The notes under the pieces were generated by a model that worked only from the letters and a program-made list of their open reading frames with translations, was not told where the DNA came from and made no database searches. The position numbers and the translations under genes were made by a program. A DNA stretch of 53,057 nucleotides, taken from the NCBI GenBank assembly GCA_036389375.1, contig DASVQA010000079.1, positions 1 through 53,057 of the forward strand. The letters are read 5' to 3'. This DNA is from QHXQ01 sp036389375 (GTDB taxonomy: Bacteria > Acidobacteriota > Blastocatellia > Pyrinomonadales > Pyrinomonadaceae). Numbering within the stretch: position 1 is the first letter of the stretch; the number at the start of each line of letters is the position of its first letter. This document shows positions 37,497 to 45,995 of this stretch, one piece after another.

Positions 37497-37843
37497 TCGG
37501 TCGCCTGCCTGTCTTGCTGTCGTTGGTAGAACTCGCGCGCGCGTTCGGCCACCTTCAATGGGACGGTGACGCGGAACGGATGCTTGGCGACGAACGGCGG
37601 GACGCGCTGCACGTGTGCGCCGAGCGTGCTGAAGGCTGCGACCGCGTCTTCGTCGCTCAATTCAACGACGCCGAAGGCTTCGGCCGCGCGTCGCAGCGCC
37701 CCGCGCAGACGATCTAGCGGGAGTTCGCGCGCCGCGAGCGTCTTGCCGCGCGCCTGAAATTCGCCGAGCGCGTAGAGCACGAGTTGTTCGCCCGCGACAG
37801 TGCCGCTGCTCGCCTGCTGCCCAAAGAGTTTCGGCTGCTCCAT
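37487..37843 (-). CDS. Small conserved-looking protein of unknown function
   Basis: 118 residues, soluble, no signal peptide. It starts MEQPKLFGQQ and has alternating helices and strands, with an evenly amphipathic pattern (ELPLDRLRGALRRAAEAFG, then FVAKHPFRVTVPLKVAERAREF). Codon pattern is like its neighbours, so it is probably real. The final residues and the stop codon are supplied by the hairpin repeat at 37465-37496, which suggests the original C-terminus was replaced. Not recognised. Confidence 0.6.
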   Translation of the reverse strand: MEQPKLFGQQASSGTVAGEQLVLYALGEFQARGKTLAARELPLDRLRGALRRAAEAFGVVELSDEDAVAAFSTLGAHVQRVPPFVAKHPFRVTVPLKVAERAREFYQRQQDRQATDAG

Positions 37844-37891
37844 TATGACGATTTCAAAATCACGCGCCCCGGCCGGTTAAAGATGAAGAGT

Positions 37892-38476
37892 TTAGGGCGG
37901 GCCGACCTTGCGCGGTCGTGTGTTGGCTGCGCCGTGCGCCGCGCCCGTTGCGGCATCTGTGGTCTGCGGTTTCGTCGGCTGCATAGGCGCGGCGGGTGCG
38001 GGCGTGCCGTGCTGCTTCATTAACTCGGCCTGTTCGTAAGGGTCGAGCCGCGCGAAGACGTAGAAGGTTTCACCTTCGCGCACCGCGCCGAGAAAGCGGA
38101 ACGTGTTGTCGAGAATCTCTCCGGCGCGAAAGGCGCGCGGCGCGGGCGGCGTCTCAAAGAGCGTGTTCAACTCGTCGCCCGCGACAGCTTCGAGTTCGGG
38201 CAGGTAGTCGTTTTTAGACTCGCGCGCGATCTGTATAGCCATCTGGCGCAGGGCACGAATGCGGCTTGAGTTGCGGCGATAGTAGGCAGCGCTGATTTCG
38301 CGCCGGCTCTCGCGTGCGTCCACCACCTCCTGCTCCGCCCGCAGGTAGCCCAGATAGGCGCGCACGACCGGGCCAAACTGGCGTTCAGCCGCCGCAGACG
38401 TGTGCGCGCGCTGCCCCGCAGCACTCACAACCCCGAAGCAGAGACAGAACGCAAGCTTGACGATCCGCAGCTTCAT
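37892..38476 (-). CDS. Secreted helical protein of unknown function
   Basis: 194 residues from the ATG at 38476; an in-frame upstream extension lacks a signal-peptide-like start. The N-terminus is a signal peptide (about 1-21, ending SAAGQ). The middle is a long charged helix region (RAEQEVVDARESRREISAAY and on) and the last 30 residues are Pro/Ala/Thr-rich. No family recognised. Confidence 0.7.
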   Translation of the reverse strand: MKLRIVKLAFCLCFGVVSAAGQRAHTSAAAERQFGPVVRAYLGYLRAEQEVVDARESRREISAAYYRRNSSRIRALRQMAIQIARESKNDYLPELEAVAGDELNTLFETPPAPRAFRAGEILDNTFRFLGAVREGETFYVFARLDPYEQAELMKQHGTPAPAAPMQPTKPQTTDAATGAAHGAANTRPRKVGPP

Positions 38477-38593
38477 CTCGTTTGTGCCCCCAACACACGC
38501 GCGCACAGTTTGCGGGCGTGCCCTCTTTAAGCCCAATGGATTTCATTCTAGCGGGGGATTGCCTTTTGCGGCGCACACAGTTTACCACAAAAG

Positions 38594-38702
38594 GAGAGGT
38601 CGGAGGTTAGAGGTCAGAGGTTAGAACACAGGCGTTAACTTGAATCTGAACGGCAGAACGCGAACCCGGTCTTTAAACTGACCCAACCTCTGACCTCCCT
38701 CT
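38594..38702. repeat. GAGGTCA-type palindromic repeat (copy 5)
   Basis: Heptamers GAGGTCG, GAGGTTA, GAGGTCA, GAGGTTA (38596-38623) face complementary CCCAACCTCTGACCTCCCTC (38681-38700). The centre of about 55 bases is unrelated. It lies between divergently oriented genes, about 60 bases upstream of coaBC. Confidence 0.8.
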
Positions 38703-38759
38703 TTGCATGCGGCAGCTTGGGATGCTAGAGTTTTTTCAACCAGCACGCGAATTATTCTT

Positions 38760-40061
38760 ATGCCGGACGAGCGAGACAAGAGAGCGCAACTGCCTGAGGC
38801 GGGCCGGCGGGTGGCGCTCGGCGTCGCGGGCGGCATCGCGGCCTACAAGGCGGCGGAAATTCTGCGCGGGCTGCAACGCGCGGGCTGCGAAGTGCGCGTC
38901 TGCATGACCGAGCACGCCACGCGTTTGATCGCCCCGCTCACCTTTCGCGCGCTCTCCGGCGCGCATGTCGTCGTGGACGATTACGCGCCTGACAATCCCG
39001 ATCCAATCGCGCACATCACATTCTCGCAGACCGTTGACCTATTCCTCGTCGCGCCCGCCACTGCAAACGTCATCGCCAAGTTCGCCAACGGCATCGCCGA
39101 CGATTTTCTGACGACCACTTATCTCGCCTGCACCGCGCCGGTCGTCGTCGCGCCCGCCATGAACACGACCATGTGGGAGCAACCGGCGACCCGGCGCAAT
39201 CTCGCCACCCTGCGCGCCGACGGCGTCCACATCATCGAACCCGATGCGGGCGAAATGGCCTGCGGCACGATTGGGCCGGGCCGTCTGAGCGCGCCCGAAA
39301 AGATCGTTGCGACGGCCCTTGCGCTGCTCGATGAACGTGCGCGCGGTGACATGTCAGAGATGAACGCTGCGGCGCAGGCGACGGCGCAGGACTTAACGGG
39401 CGAACACGTTTTGCTTACGGCGGGCGCGACGCGCGAGGAGATCGATCCGGTGCGCTTCCTGTCCAATCGTTCGTCGGGGCGCATGGGCTTCGCGCTCGCG
39501 GCAGCGGCGCGTGCGCGCGGCGCAGAGGTCACGCTCGTGGCGGGCGCAACCAGCGCGCCGCTGCCTGAAGATGTGCGTGTCGTGCAGGCGCTCTCGGCCG
39601 CCGAGATGCACGCGGCCGTGCTGCGCGAGTTGCCGCAGGCGACGATCTTCATCGGCGCGGCGGCCGTCGCCGATTACCGGCCGAGCACGCGCGCCGTGCA
39701 GAAGCTGAAGAAAGCCGACGCGCCACTCACGCTCACGCTTGAGCCGACGCCCGACATTCTCGCCGCCGTCGCAGCCGCAAGACGCGACGGGTTGCTCGTC
39801 ATCGGTTTTGCCGCCGAGAGCGAGCACGTTATCGAGCATGCGCGCGCGAAGTTGGAGCGCAAACGACTCGATGCCATCGTCGCCAATGACATCACGCGCG
39901 CGGGCGCAGGCTTCGACGCCGAGACGAACATCGTCACCTTCATCCCGCGCGACGGCACACCGCTCGAACTGCCGCTCATGTCGAAGCGCGCGGCGGCCGA
40001 GCGCATCCTTGACGAGATCGCGCGCCTGCGCCAGTTGCAGCCGGCCCACGCGGGCGCTTGA
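38760..40061 (+). CDS. coaBC: Bifunctional phosphopantothenoylcysteine decarboxylase/phosphopantothenate-cysteine ligase
   Basis: 433 residues from the ATG at 38760. The CoaC half has LGVAGGIAAYKA, PATANVIAKFANGIADD, PAMNTTMW and the catalytic-lid Cys in EMACGTIGPGR. The CoaB half begins with HVLLTAGATREEIDPVRFLSNRSSGRMG and ends with KRKRLDAIVAND-type residues and a TNIVTFIPRDG strand. It makes 4'-phosphopantetheine from phosphopantothenate and Cys in CoA synthesis. It starts a plus-strand run with UDG, UDG-like, priA, lpxD and DNPH1-like genes. Confidence 0.97.
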   Translation: MPDERDKRAQLPEAGRRVALGVAGGIAAYKAAEILRGLQRAGCEVRVCMTEHATRLIAPLTFRALSGAHVVVDDYAPDNPDPIAHITFSQTVDLFLVAPATANVIAKFANGIADDFLTTTYLACTAPVVVAPAMNTTMWEQPATRRNLATLRADGVHIIEPDAGEMACGTIGPGRLSAPEKIVATALALLDERARGDMSEMNAAAQATAQDLTGEHVLLTAGATREEIDPVRFLSNRSSGRMGFALAAAARARGAEVTLVAGATSAPLPEDVRVVQALSAAEMHAAVLRELPQATIFIGAAAVADYRPSTRAVQKLKKADAPLTLTLEPTPDILAAVAAARRDGLLVIGFAAESEHVIEHARAKLERKRLDAIVANDITRAGAGFDAETNIVTFIPRDGTPLELPLMSKRAAAERILDEIARLRQLQPAHAGA

Positions 40062-40075
40062 ACGCAGAATTTCTC

Positions 40076-41134
40076 ATGTCTGACGAGACGGCCCACAAGG
40101 AACTGCTCAGCCTGACGGCAGACATCGCCGCGCAGCTTGAGTATCTGCAAGAGCTAGGCGTGACGCACGTCGCCGCGCCCGCCGGTGCGGCCGTGCAAGC
40201 CGACGCAGGCGTGCCCGCGCGTCAGTCGTTCTCTGCGGCCCATGCACCGACGCCTGCGCATGCGTCTTACAGTTCGCCCGCGCTCAAGCTCAACGCGGAG
40301 GCTGAAGCGCGACGCGCGGCCGAGCCGGAACGCATAGCCGCGCGTACCGAGTTGTTACCATCGCCGCCACCGCCCCCGTCCACATCAACCGCCGCGCCGT
40401 CGCTTCCCCCCGGCCGCGCCGCCTCAGCAAGCGAGCAAGCAGAGATGGCTACAAGACGTAAACCTATCGCGCCGACACCTGATCCGAACCCGCCCGCGCC
40501 GATGCAGACGCTCTTTGGCGAGATCACGCCGCAGGACGAGTTGAGCCTGCCGCGACCGGGCGAGACGCTCGAAGACGTGTGGCGCGACATCGGCCCGCAG
40601 TGTATGCGTTGCACGCTCTGTTGCGAGGGGCGCAAGCAGGTGGTCAACAGCGAAGGCAACCGGCAGGCGCGGCTGATGTTCGTCGGCGAAGCGCCGGGCG
40701 CGGACGAAGACGCGCAAGCCCGGCCTTTCGTCGGGCGGGCCGGGCAACTGCTCAACAAGATCATAGATGCCATCGGGCTGAAGCGCGAGGATGTCTTTAT
40801 CGGCAACGTCAACCGTTGTCGCCCATCGCAGAACCGCACGCCGACGCAGGCCGAAGCGGCCATCTGCAAGCCTTTTCTGCTGCGCGAAATCAGTATCGTC
40901 CGCCCCGACGTGATCGTGGTCTTAGGCAACACCGCGATGAAGAATCTGCTCGACACGAAGGAAGGCATCACGAAGCTGCGCGGTCACTTTCAGGACTACA
41001 AAGGCATCAAGGTCATGCCGACCTTTCATCCCGCTTATCTCTTGCGCGATCCATCGAAGAAGCGCGAGACGTGGGACGACATGAAGAAGGTGCGCGACTA
41101 CATCAACACGCTTAAAGACAAGCACGCAGAGTGA
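40076..41134 (+). CDS. Family 4 (Fe-S) uracil-DNA glycosylase with long N-terminal extension
   Basis: 352 residues from the ATG at 40076, 14 bases after coaBC. The first about 150 residues are Ala/Pro-rich and likely disordered except for a helix near 5-30. The catalytic domain carries the four cluster cysteines of family 4: C179 and C182, then C248 and C264 (15 residues apart as in the family), motif A GEAPGADED and motif B HPAYLLRDP. It removes uracil from DNA, with a 4Fe-4S cluster. A paralogue follows immediately. Confidence 0.93.
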   Translation: MSDETAHKELLSLTADIAAQLEYLQELGVTHVAAPAGAAVQADAGVPARQSFSAAHAPTPAHASYSSPALKLNAEAEARRAAEPERIAARTELLPSPPPPPSTSTAAPSLPPGRAASASEQAEMATRRKPIAPTPDPNPPAPMQTLFGEITPQDELSLPRPGETLEDVWRDIGPQCMRCTLCCEGRKQVVNSEGNRQARLMFVGEAPGADEDAQARPFVGRAGQLLNKIIDAIGLKREDVFIGNVNRCRPSQNRTPTQAEAAICKPFLLREISIVRPDVIVVLGNTAMKNLLDTKEGITKLRGHFQDYKGIKVMPTFHPAYLLRDPSKKRETWDDMKKVRDYINTLKDKHAE

Positions 41135-41724
41135 TGCAAGACGCTTTCCTCTTCGACGAGCCGGCCGCCGCGTCTGCCGAGACGCTCGCGGGCGTGAACA
41201 CCGAACTCCGGCAGCGCGCCGAGAGCATGCCGCAGTTCAAAGAGCGCATCCTCATCTTTGGCGAAGGCGAACCGGGCGCACGCGTGGCGGTCGTCGGCGA
41301 ATCGCCGGGGCCACCCGACATCGCTACGGGTCGCCCCTTCATGGGGCCGGCGGGCGATATGCTGGGCCGCATCCTCGCCGCCATCGGGCTGCAACGCAAA
41401 GACTGTTACCTCACAAACGTCGTCAAGATGATCTCGACCGGCGACGAGATGACGCCCAACGTGCTCAGTTTCTTCACGCCCTACCTGCACCGCGAGTTGG
41501 CGGCCGTCCGCCCGCGCGTCGTCATCGCCTTCGGCAATACGCCCACGCGCGCCCTGCTCCGCACCAAGAAACCGATCTCGCAGATGCGCGGCCAGTTCCA
41601 CGACTATCACGGCGCGCAACTGATGCCGACCTTCAATCCCGCTTATCTCCTGCGCGATCCATCGAAGAAGCGCGAAGTCTGGGAGGACATGAAGAAGGTG
41701 CGCGAACTGTTGGCCGCGACGTGA
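41134..41724 (+). CDS. Uracil-DNA glycosylase paralogue lacking the Fe-S cysteines
   Basis: 196 residues; its ATG overlaps the previous stop (TGATG). The fold is clearly that of its neighbour (GESPGPPD, GRPFMGPAGDMLG, FGNTPTRALLRT, YLLRDPSKKRE), but all four cluster cysteines are gone (NRC has become VKM, IC has become LS) and the motif B His is Asn (FNPAYLLRD). It may have lost glycosylase activity or changed substrate. The last 83 bases before its end are about 90 percent identical to the neighbour's, while the rest has diverged, which suggests gene conversion. Confidence 0.9.
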   Translation: MQDAFLFDEPAAASAETLAGVNTELRQRAESMPQFKERILIFGEGEPGARVAVVGESPGPPDIATGRPFMGPAGDMLGRILAAIGLQRKDCYLTNVVKMISTGDEMTPNVLSFFTPYLHRELAAVRPRVVIAFGNTPTRALLRTKKPISQMRGQFHDYHGAQLMPTFNPAYLLRDPSKKREVWEDMKKVRELLAAT

Positions 41725-41870
41725 CCGGGCGAAACCTGAGCGGCGCGCCCGCCATTTTCCAGCTACCGGTTTATAACCGCGCGCGCCCCGCTTCAATTTT
41801 TGCCGGCTTCAAGTTAACTTAGCTCGCCGTGCTTAGTCCGACCAACGCCGCCCACGTCGCCGCCGCGAAC

Positions 41871-44372
41871 ATGAACACACAGGCTGAAAGCGTGCATGAA
41901 ACCGCGCCGCATTATGCGGAGGTGGCCGTGCCCTTGCGTGTGGCGCAGACGTTTACGTACCGGCTGCCGTCGGCGCTTCGTAGTGATACGCGCGTCGGCG
42001 CGCGCCTGCTCGTGCCATTGGGCCGCAAGCTGGTGACGGGCTACGTGGTCGCGCTGCACGACGCGCTCGATCCGGCGCTTGAGTTAGCCGAAGCGGACGT
42101 GAAAGAGGCCGAGGAGTTGTTGGACGCCGAGCCGCTGCTGACGCCGGGGGTGTTGGAGTTGACGCGCTGGCTGGCGGATTACTACGCCGCCCCGTGGGGC
42201 GAGGTATTGAAGGCGGCGCTGCCGGCAGGCTTGAACGTGGCGGTCGAACAGGTGTTGACGATCACGGCCGAGGGGCGCGACGAGTTGGCGCGTTTGTCGG
42301 GGCGACAGTTGACGAGCGCGAAGGCGCGCGTCTTGCAGTTCGTCGCCGACGAGGTTGAGACGACCCTGCGGCGCGTGACGGAGTTGACGGGCCGGACGCG
42401 TGCGCTCGTCGTCGTGCGGCAACTACAGCAGGCGGGCTGGCTGCGCGTCACACAACAGCCGCGCACGGCGAGCGCGCGGGCGAAGCGGCGCAAGGCCGTC
42501 CACCTCTTGCCGCCGGAGGAACATCAGAACGGCGCGGCGCGCATCTTGACCGCCGCCCAGCAGCGCATCGTCAACGTGCTGCTCGCGCACGAGGGCGAAA
42601 TGCTTTATGCGCAGTTGCTTGAACGCGCGGGCGCGAGCGCTTCAAGTGTGCAGACGCTTGAACGGCACGGCGTCGTGCGGACGGTTGTGCGCGAAGTGCG
42701 CCGCGACCCTTTGGCGCGGGCGGTGCTGCCCGCGCTGGCAGATTTGCAGTTGACGGACGAGCAGCGCGCGGCGCTCGACGAAATAGAGGCGGCGCTCGCG
42801 GCGCATGCGTACACGGCTTTCCTGTTGCACGGCGTCACGGGCAGCGGCAAGACGGAAATCTACATACGCGCGATGCGGGCGGCGCTCGCGGCCGGGCAAT
42901 CGGCACTGATGCTCGTGCCTGAGATCGCGCTCACGCCCGTCTTCTCGCGCCGCCTGCGCGCGCACTTCGGCGACGCGGTGGCGATCCTGCATTCGTCTCT
43001 GACGACGGGCGAGCGTTACGACGAGTGGAGTCGCATCAAAGGGGGCGCGGCGCGCGTCGTGATCGGCACGCGCTCGGCCGTGTTTGCGCCGGTGGTGAAG
43101 CTCGGGCTGGTGATTGTAGACGAGGAGCACGAGGCATCTTACCGGCAGCAGGAGTCGCCCTACTATCACGGGCGCGACGTGGCGGTAGTGCGCGCGCACA
43201 AGGCGGGCGCGGTCGTGGTGCTCGGCTCGGCCACGCCCTCGCTCGAATCGTTTCACAACGCGCGCGCCGGCAAATATCGTTACCTGCAATTGCACAAGCG
43301 CGTGGCCGACCGGGCAATGGCGCGCGTCGAGATCGTGGACATGCGCGAGGTCTTCGCGCGGGCGGGCAAGTATCAGGTGCTCTCAGACGAACTAATCAAC
43401 GCGATTGCGGAGACGCACGAACGCGGCGAGCAGGCCATCGTGCTCTTGAACCGGCGCGGCTATTCGAGTTTCGTGCTGTGTCGCTCGTGCGGCGAGCGCA
43501 TGCAGTGTCCGCAGTGCGACGTGACGCTCACCTTTCACCAGCGCGAGCGTAGTCTCATCTGCCACTACTGCGACCTGCGGCGGCGACCGCCCGAAAAGTG
43601 TCCCGCCTGTCAGGGCCAGTACATACATTACGTCGGCGAAGGCACGGAGCAGATCGAAGAGATCATCAGTCAGCGCTTCCCCGCCCTGCGCCTCGCGCGG
43701 CTCGACCGCGACACGACCGCGCGCCGGCACACCTACGAGCAGGCGATCCTGCGCTTCGGCGCGGGCGAACTCGATATGCTCGTCGGCACGCAGATGATCG
43801 CTAAGGGGCACGACTTCCCGAACGTGACGCTCGTGGGCGTCGTCTCGGTTGATGCGGGGCTTGGCATGCCCGACTTCCGCGCGGCCGAGCGCACCTTTCA
43901 ACTGCTCACGCAGGTTGCCGGGCGCGCCGGGCGTGGCGAGCGCGCCGGGCGCGTCCTCATACAGACCTTCCACCCGCATCACTACGCGCTCAGGCACGCC
44001 TGCGCGCAGGACTACGCCGGCTTCTACGCCGAAGAGATCGGCTATCGTCGTAACTTGAGCTATCCGCCGTTCGTCGCGCTCGCCTCTTTGCTCATACACT
44101 GTCCTGACTGGGAGCGCGCACAGACGACCGCCGCCGAACTGCGCCGCGCGCTCGACGAAGCCAATACGGATCGCTCCTGTCGCGTGCTGGGCCCAGCGCC
44201 CGCGCCGCTCGCACGCCTGCGCGGCGAGCATCGCATCCAACTGCTGGTGAAGGCGCGCAATCGGCTACGCATGCGCGCCGTGCTCGACGTGGCGCTGGCG
44301 AGCGCGGGCGCGGCGAGTGGCTGCGACCTGCAAGCGGTCAACGTGGAGATCGATCCGGTGAATTTGATGTAG
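41871..44372 (+). CDS. priA: Primosomal replication restart helicase PriA
   Basis: 833 residues from the ATG at 41871; a GTG at 41829 is an alternative, and neither has a good ribosome site. N-terminal DNA-binding domain (VAVPLRVAQTFTYRLP) is followed by helicase domains with Walker A GVTGSGKTEIYIRAM (about 325), DEEH (about 420) and GSATPSLES. Eight zinc-type cysteines lie in CRSCGERMQCPQC and CHYCDLRRRPPEKCPAC (about 540-590), then HDFPNVTLVGVVSVD. It restarts stalled replication forks. Confidence 0.97.
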   Translation: MNTQAESVHETAPHYAEVAVPLRVAQTFTYRLPSALRSDTRVGARLLVPLGRKLVTGYVVALHDALDPALELAEADVKEAEELLDAEPLLTPGVLELTRWLADYYAAPWGEVLKAALPAGLNVAVEQVLTITAEGRDELARLSGRQLTSAKARVLQFVADEVETTLRRVTELTGRTRALVVVRQLQQAGWLRVTQQPRTASARAKRRKAVHLLPPEEHQNGAARILTAAQQRIVNVLLAHEGEMLYAQLLERAGASASSVQTLERHGVVRTVVREVRRDPLARAVLPALADLQLTDEQRAALDEIEAALAAHAYTAFLLHGVTGSGKTEIYIRAMRAALAAGQSALMLVPEIALTPVFSRRLRAHFGDAVAILHSSLTTGERYDEWSRIKGGAARVVIGTRSAVFAPVVKLGLVIVDEEHEASYRQQESPYYHGRDVAVVRAHKAGAVVVLGSATPSLESFHNARAGKYRYLQLHKRVADRAMARVEIVDMREVFARAGKYQVLSDELINAIAETHERGEQAIVLLNRRGYSSFVLCRSCGERMQCPQCDVTLTFHQRERSLICHYCDLRRRPPEKCPACQGQYIHYVGEGTEQIEEIISQRFPALRLARLDRDTTARRHTYEQAILRFGAGELDMLVGTQMIAKGHDFPNVTLVGVVSVDAGLGMPDFRAAERTFQLLTQVAGRAGRGERAGRVLIQTFHPHHYALRHACAQDYAGFYAEEIGYRRNLSYPPFVALASLLIHCPDWERAQTTAAELRRALDEANTDRSCRVLGPAPAPLARLRGEHRIQLLVKARNRLRMRAVLDVALASAGAASGCDLQAVNVEIDPVNLM

Positions 44373-44423
44373 GCGGCGCGCCGCTGCGTCTAGCGCATAG
44401 CTAACGCGGCGACACCCGCGCCG

Positions 44424-45476
44424 ATGAAATCGCTTATGAAATTATCCGAACTGGCCGAACTGACGGGCGCGCAACTCGAAGGCGATGCTGAGTTGGAGAT
44501 CAACGGCGCGGCGGGTCTCGCTGAAGCCGGGCCGGGGCACGTCACCTTTCTCGCCAACCCGCGCTACACGCCGCTCGTGCAGACGACGCGCGCCTCGGCC
44601 ATCTACCTGGCCACAGGCGTCGAGACCGGCCGCGCCACGCTCGCCGTCCTGCGCGCGCGCGATCCTTATCTCGCTTACACGCGTGCGCTCCGCCTGTTTC
44701 ATCCCGAACCGGCGTTCGAGCCGTTCATTCATCCGGCGGCCGTCATTGATCCTTCGGCGCAGGTTGACGCGCACACGTGGATCGGGGCGTGCGCCGTCGT
44801 CGGGCGCAACGTCCGGCTCGCGCCCGGCGTGCAGGTCTTCCCGAACGCGACCATTTACGATGATGTGACGGTCGGCGCAGACTCCGTCATCCACTCCGGC
44901 GTGGCTCTGCGCGCGGGCACACAGGTCGGCGCGCGCGTCATCATTCACAACAACGTGGTCGTCGGCTCGGACGGCTTTGGTTATGCGAAGGACGAAGCGG
45001 GGCGCTGGCTGAAGATTCCGCAGACGGGGCGCGTCGTGATCGAAGACGACGTGGAGATCGGCGCGGGCACGACGATTGACTGCGCCTCGGTCGGCGAGAC
45101 GCGCATCCGGCGCGGCGCGAAGCTCGACAATCTCGTTCAGATCGGCCACTCCTGCACGGTCGATGAAGACGCGCTGCTCTGCGCACAGGTCGGCCTCGCC
45201 GGCAGTTCGCACGTCGGCCGCCGCGTCATCCTCGCGGGGCAAGCGGGCGTAGCCGGTCATCTGACCATCGGCGACGATGCCGTGCTAACCGCCAAGAGCG
45301 CCACGAGCCACAACGTCCCGCCCGGCAAGGTGCTATCCGGCATCCCCGCCTTCGACAACCGCGAATGGCTGCGCGCCACGTCCGCCTTCCGCCGGTTGGG
45401 CGAGATGCAGCGCGCCCTGCGCCAACTGGAAGCGCAGGTTAAAGCGCTGGCCAATAACTCGACCGATGCGGCTTAA
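44424..45476 (+). CDS. lpxD: UDP-3-O-acylglucosamine N-acyltransferase
   Basis: 350 residues. N-terminal LpxD domain (LAELTGAQLEGDAELEINGAAGL) is followed by a left-handed beta-helix of hexapeptide repeats (about 110-300: IGACAVVGRNVRLAPGVQV and on) with GSDGFGYAKD and the QIGHSCTVDEDAL segment, then a helical tail. It adds the N-linked acyl chain in lipid A synthesis, which shows that this organism makes LPS. The ATG at 44424 is used; 44436 is possible. Confidence 0.96.
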   Translation: MKSLMKLSELAELTGAQLEGDAELEINGAAGLAEAGPGHVTFLANPRYTPLVQTTRASAIYLATGVETGRATLAVLRARDPYLAYTRALRLFHPEPAFEPFIHPAAVIDPSAQVDAHTWIGACAVVGRNVRLAPGVQVFPNATIYDDVTVGADSVIHSGVALRAGTQVGARVIIHNNVVVGSDGFGYAKDEAGRWLKIPQTGRVVIEDDVEIGAGTTIDCASVGETRIRRGAKLDNLVQIGHSCTVDEDALLCAQVGLAGSSHVGRRVILAGQAGVAGHLTIGDDAVLTAKSATSHNVPPGKVLSGIPAFDNREWLRATSAFRRLGEMQRALRQLEAQVKALANNSTDAA

Positions 45477-45492
45477 GCCTGCGCGCGTCATC

Positions 45493-45924
45493 ATGAACAT
45501 CTATTTCGCCGGCTCGATCAGGGGCGGGCGCGCCGAGCAGACGCGCTACCGCGAAATCGTCGAGCAACTAAAACAGTACGGGCGCGTCCTCACCGAACAC
45601 GTCGGCGCGGCGGAACTCTCTGCGCGGGGCGAACCCGCGACCGACCGAGAGATACACGACCGCGATCTGGCTTGGTTACGGGCCGCAGACTGCCTCGTGG
45701 CTGAAGTGACGACGCCCAGTCTCGGCGTCGGCTATGAAATCGGGAAGGCGACGGAATGGGGCAAGCCTGTGCTCTGTCTCTTCCGCGCGGGCAGCGCGCA
45801 CATGCTCTCGGCCATGATCGCCGGTAGCAGCAATGTCAGCGTGCACGCGTACGAGCACACGGCTGAGTTAAACGAAATCTTCGCCGCATTCTTTGGCCGC
45901 GCACAAACCTCGCAGGCGGAATGA
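45493..45924 (+). CDS. Nucleoside 2-deoxyribosyltransferase family, DNPH1/RCL-like nucleotide hydrolase
   Basis: 143 residues from the ATG at 45493, giving the family N-terminus MNIYFAGSIRGGR; an ATG at 45466 overlaps lpxD and is less likely. The motif LTEHVGA, the TDREIHDRDLAWL helix and the catalytic-type SLGVGYEIGKATEW (Glu about 87) match the DNPH1 group. Those enzymes cleave 5-hydroxymethyl-dUMP and related deoxynucleotides, cleaning the nucleotide pool. The exact substrate is uncertain. Confidence 0.88.
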   Translation: MNIYFAGSIRGGRAEQTRYREIVEQLKQYGRVLTEHVGAAELSARGEPATDREIHDRDLAWLRAADCLVAEVTTPSLGVGYEIGKATEWGKPVLCLFRAGSAHMLSAMIAGSSNVSVHAYEHTAELNEIFAAFFGRAQTSQAE

Positions 45925-45995
45925 GCGCGGGCCCGATCTAAAGACTGGCCGGACACTATTCGTTGCGCAGTTTGAGCGCGCGCTTTGTGTTAAGA

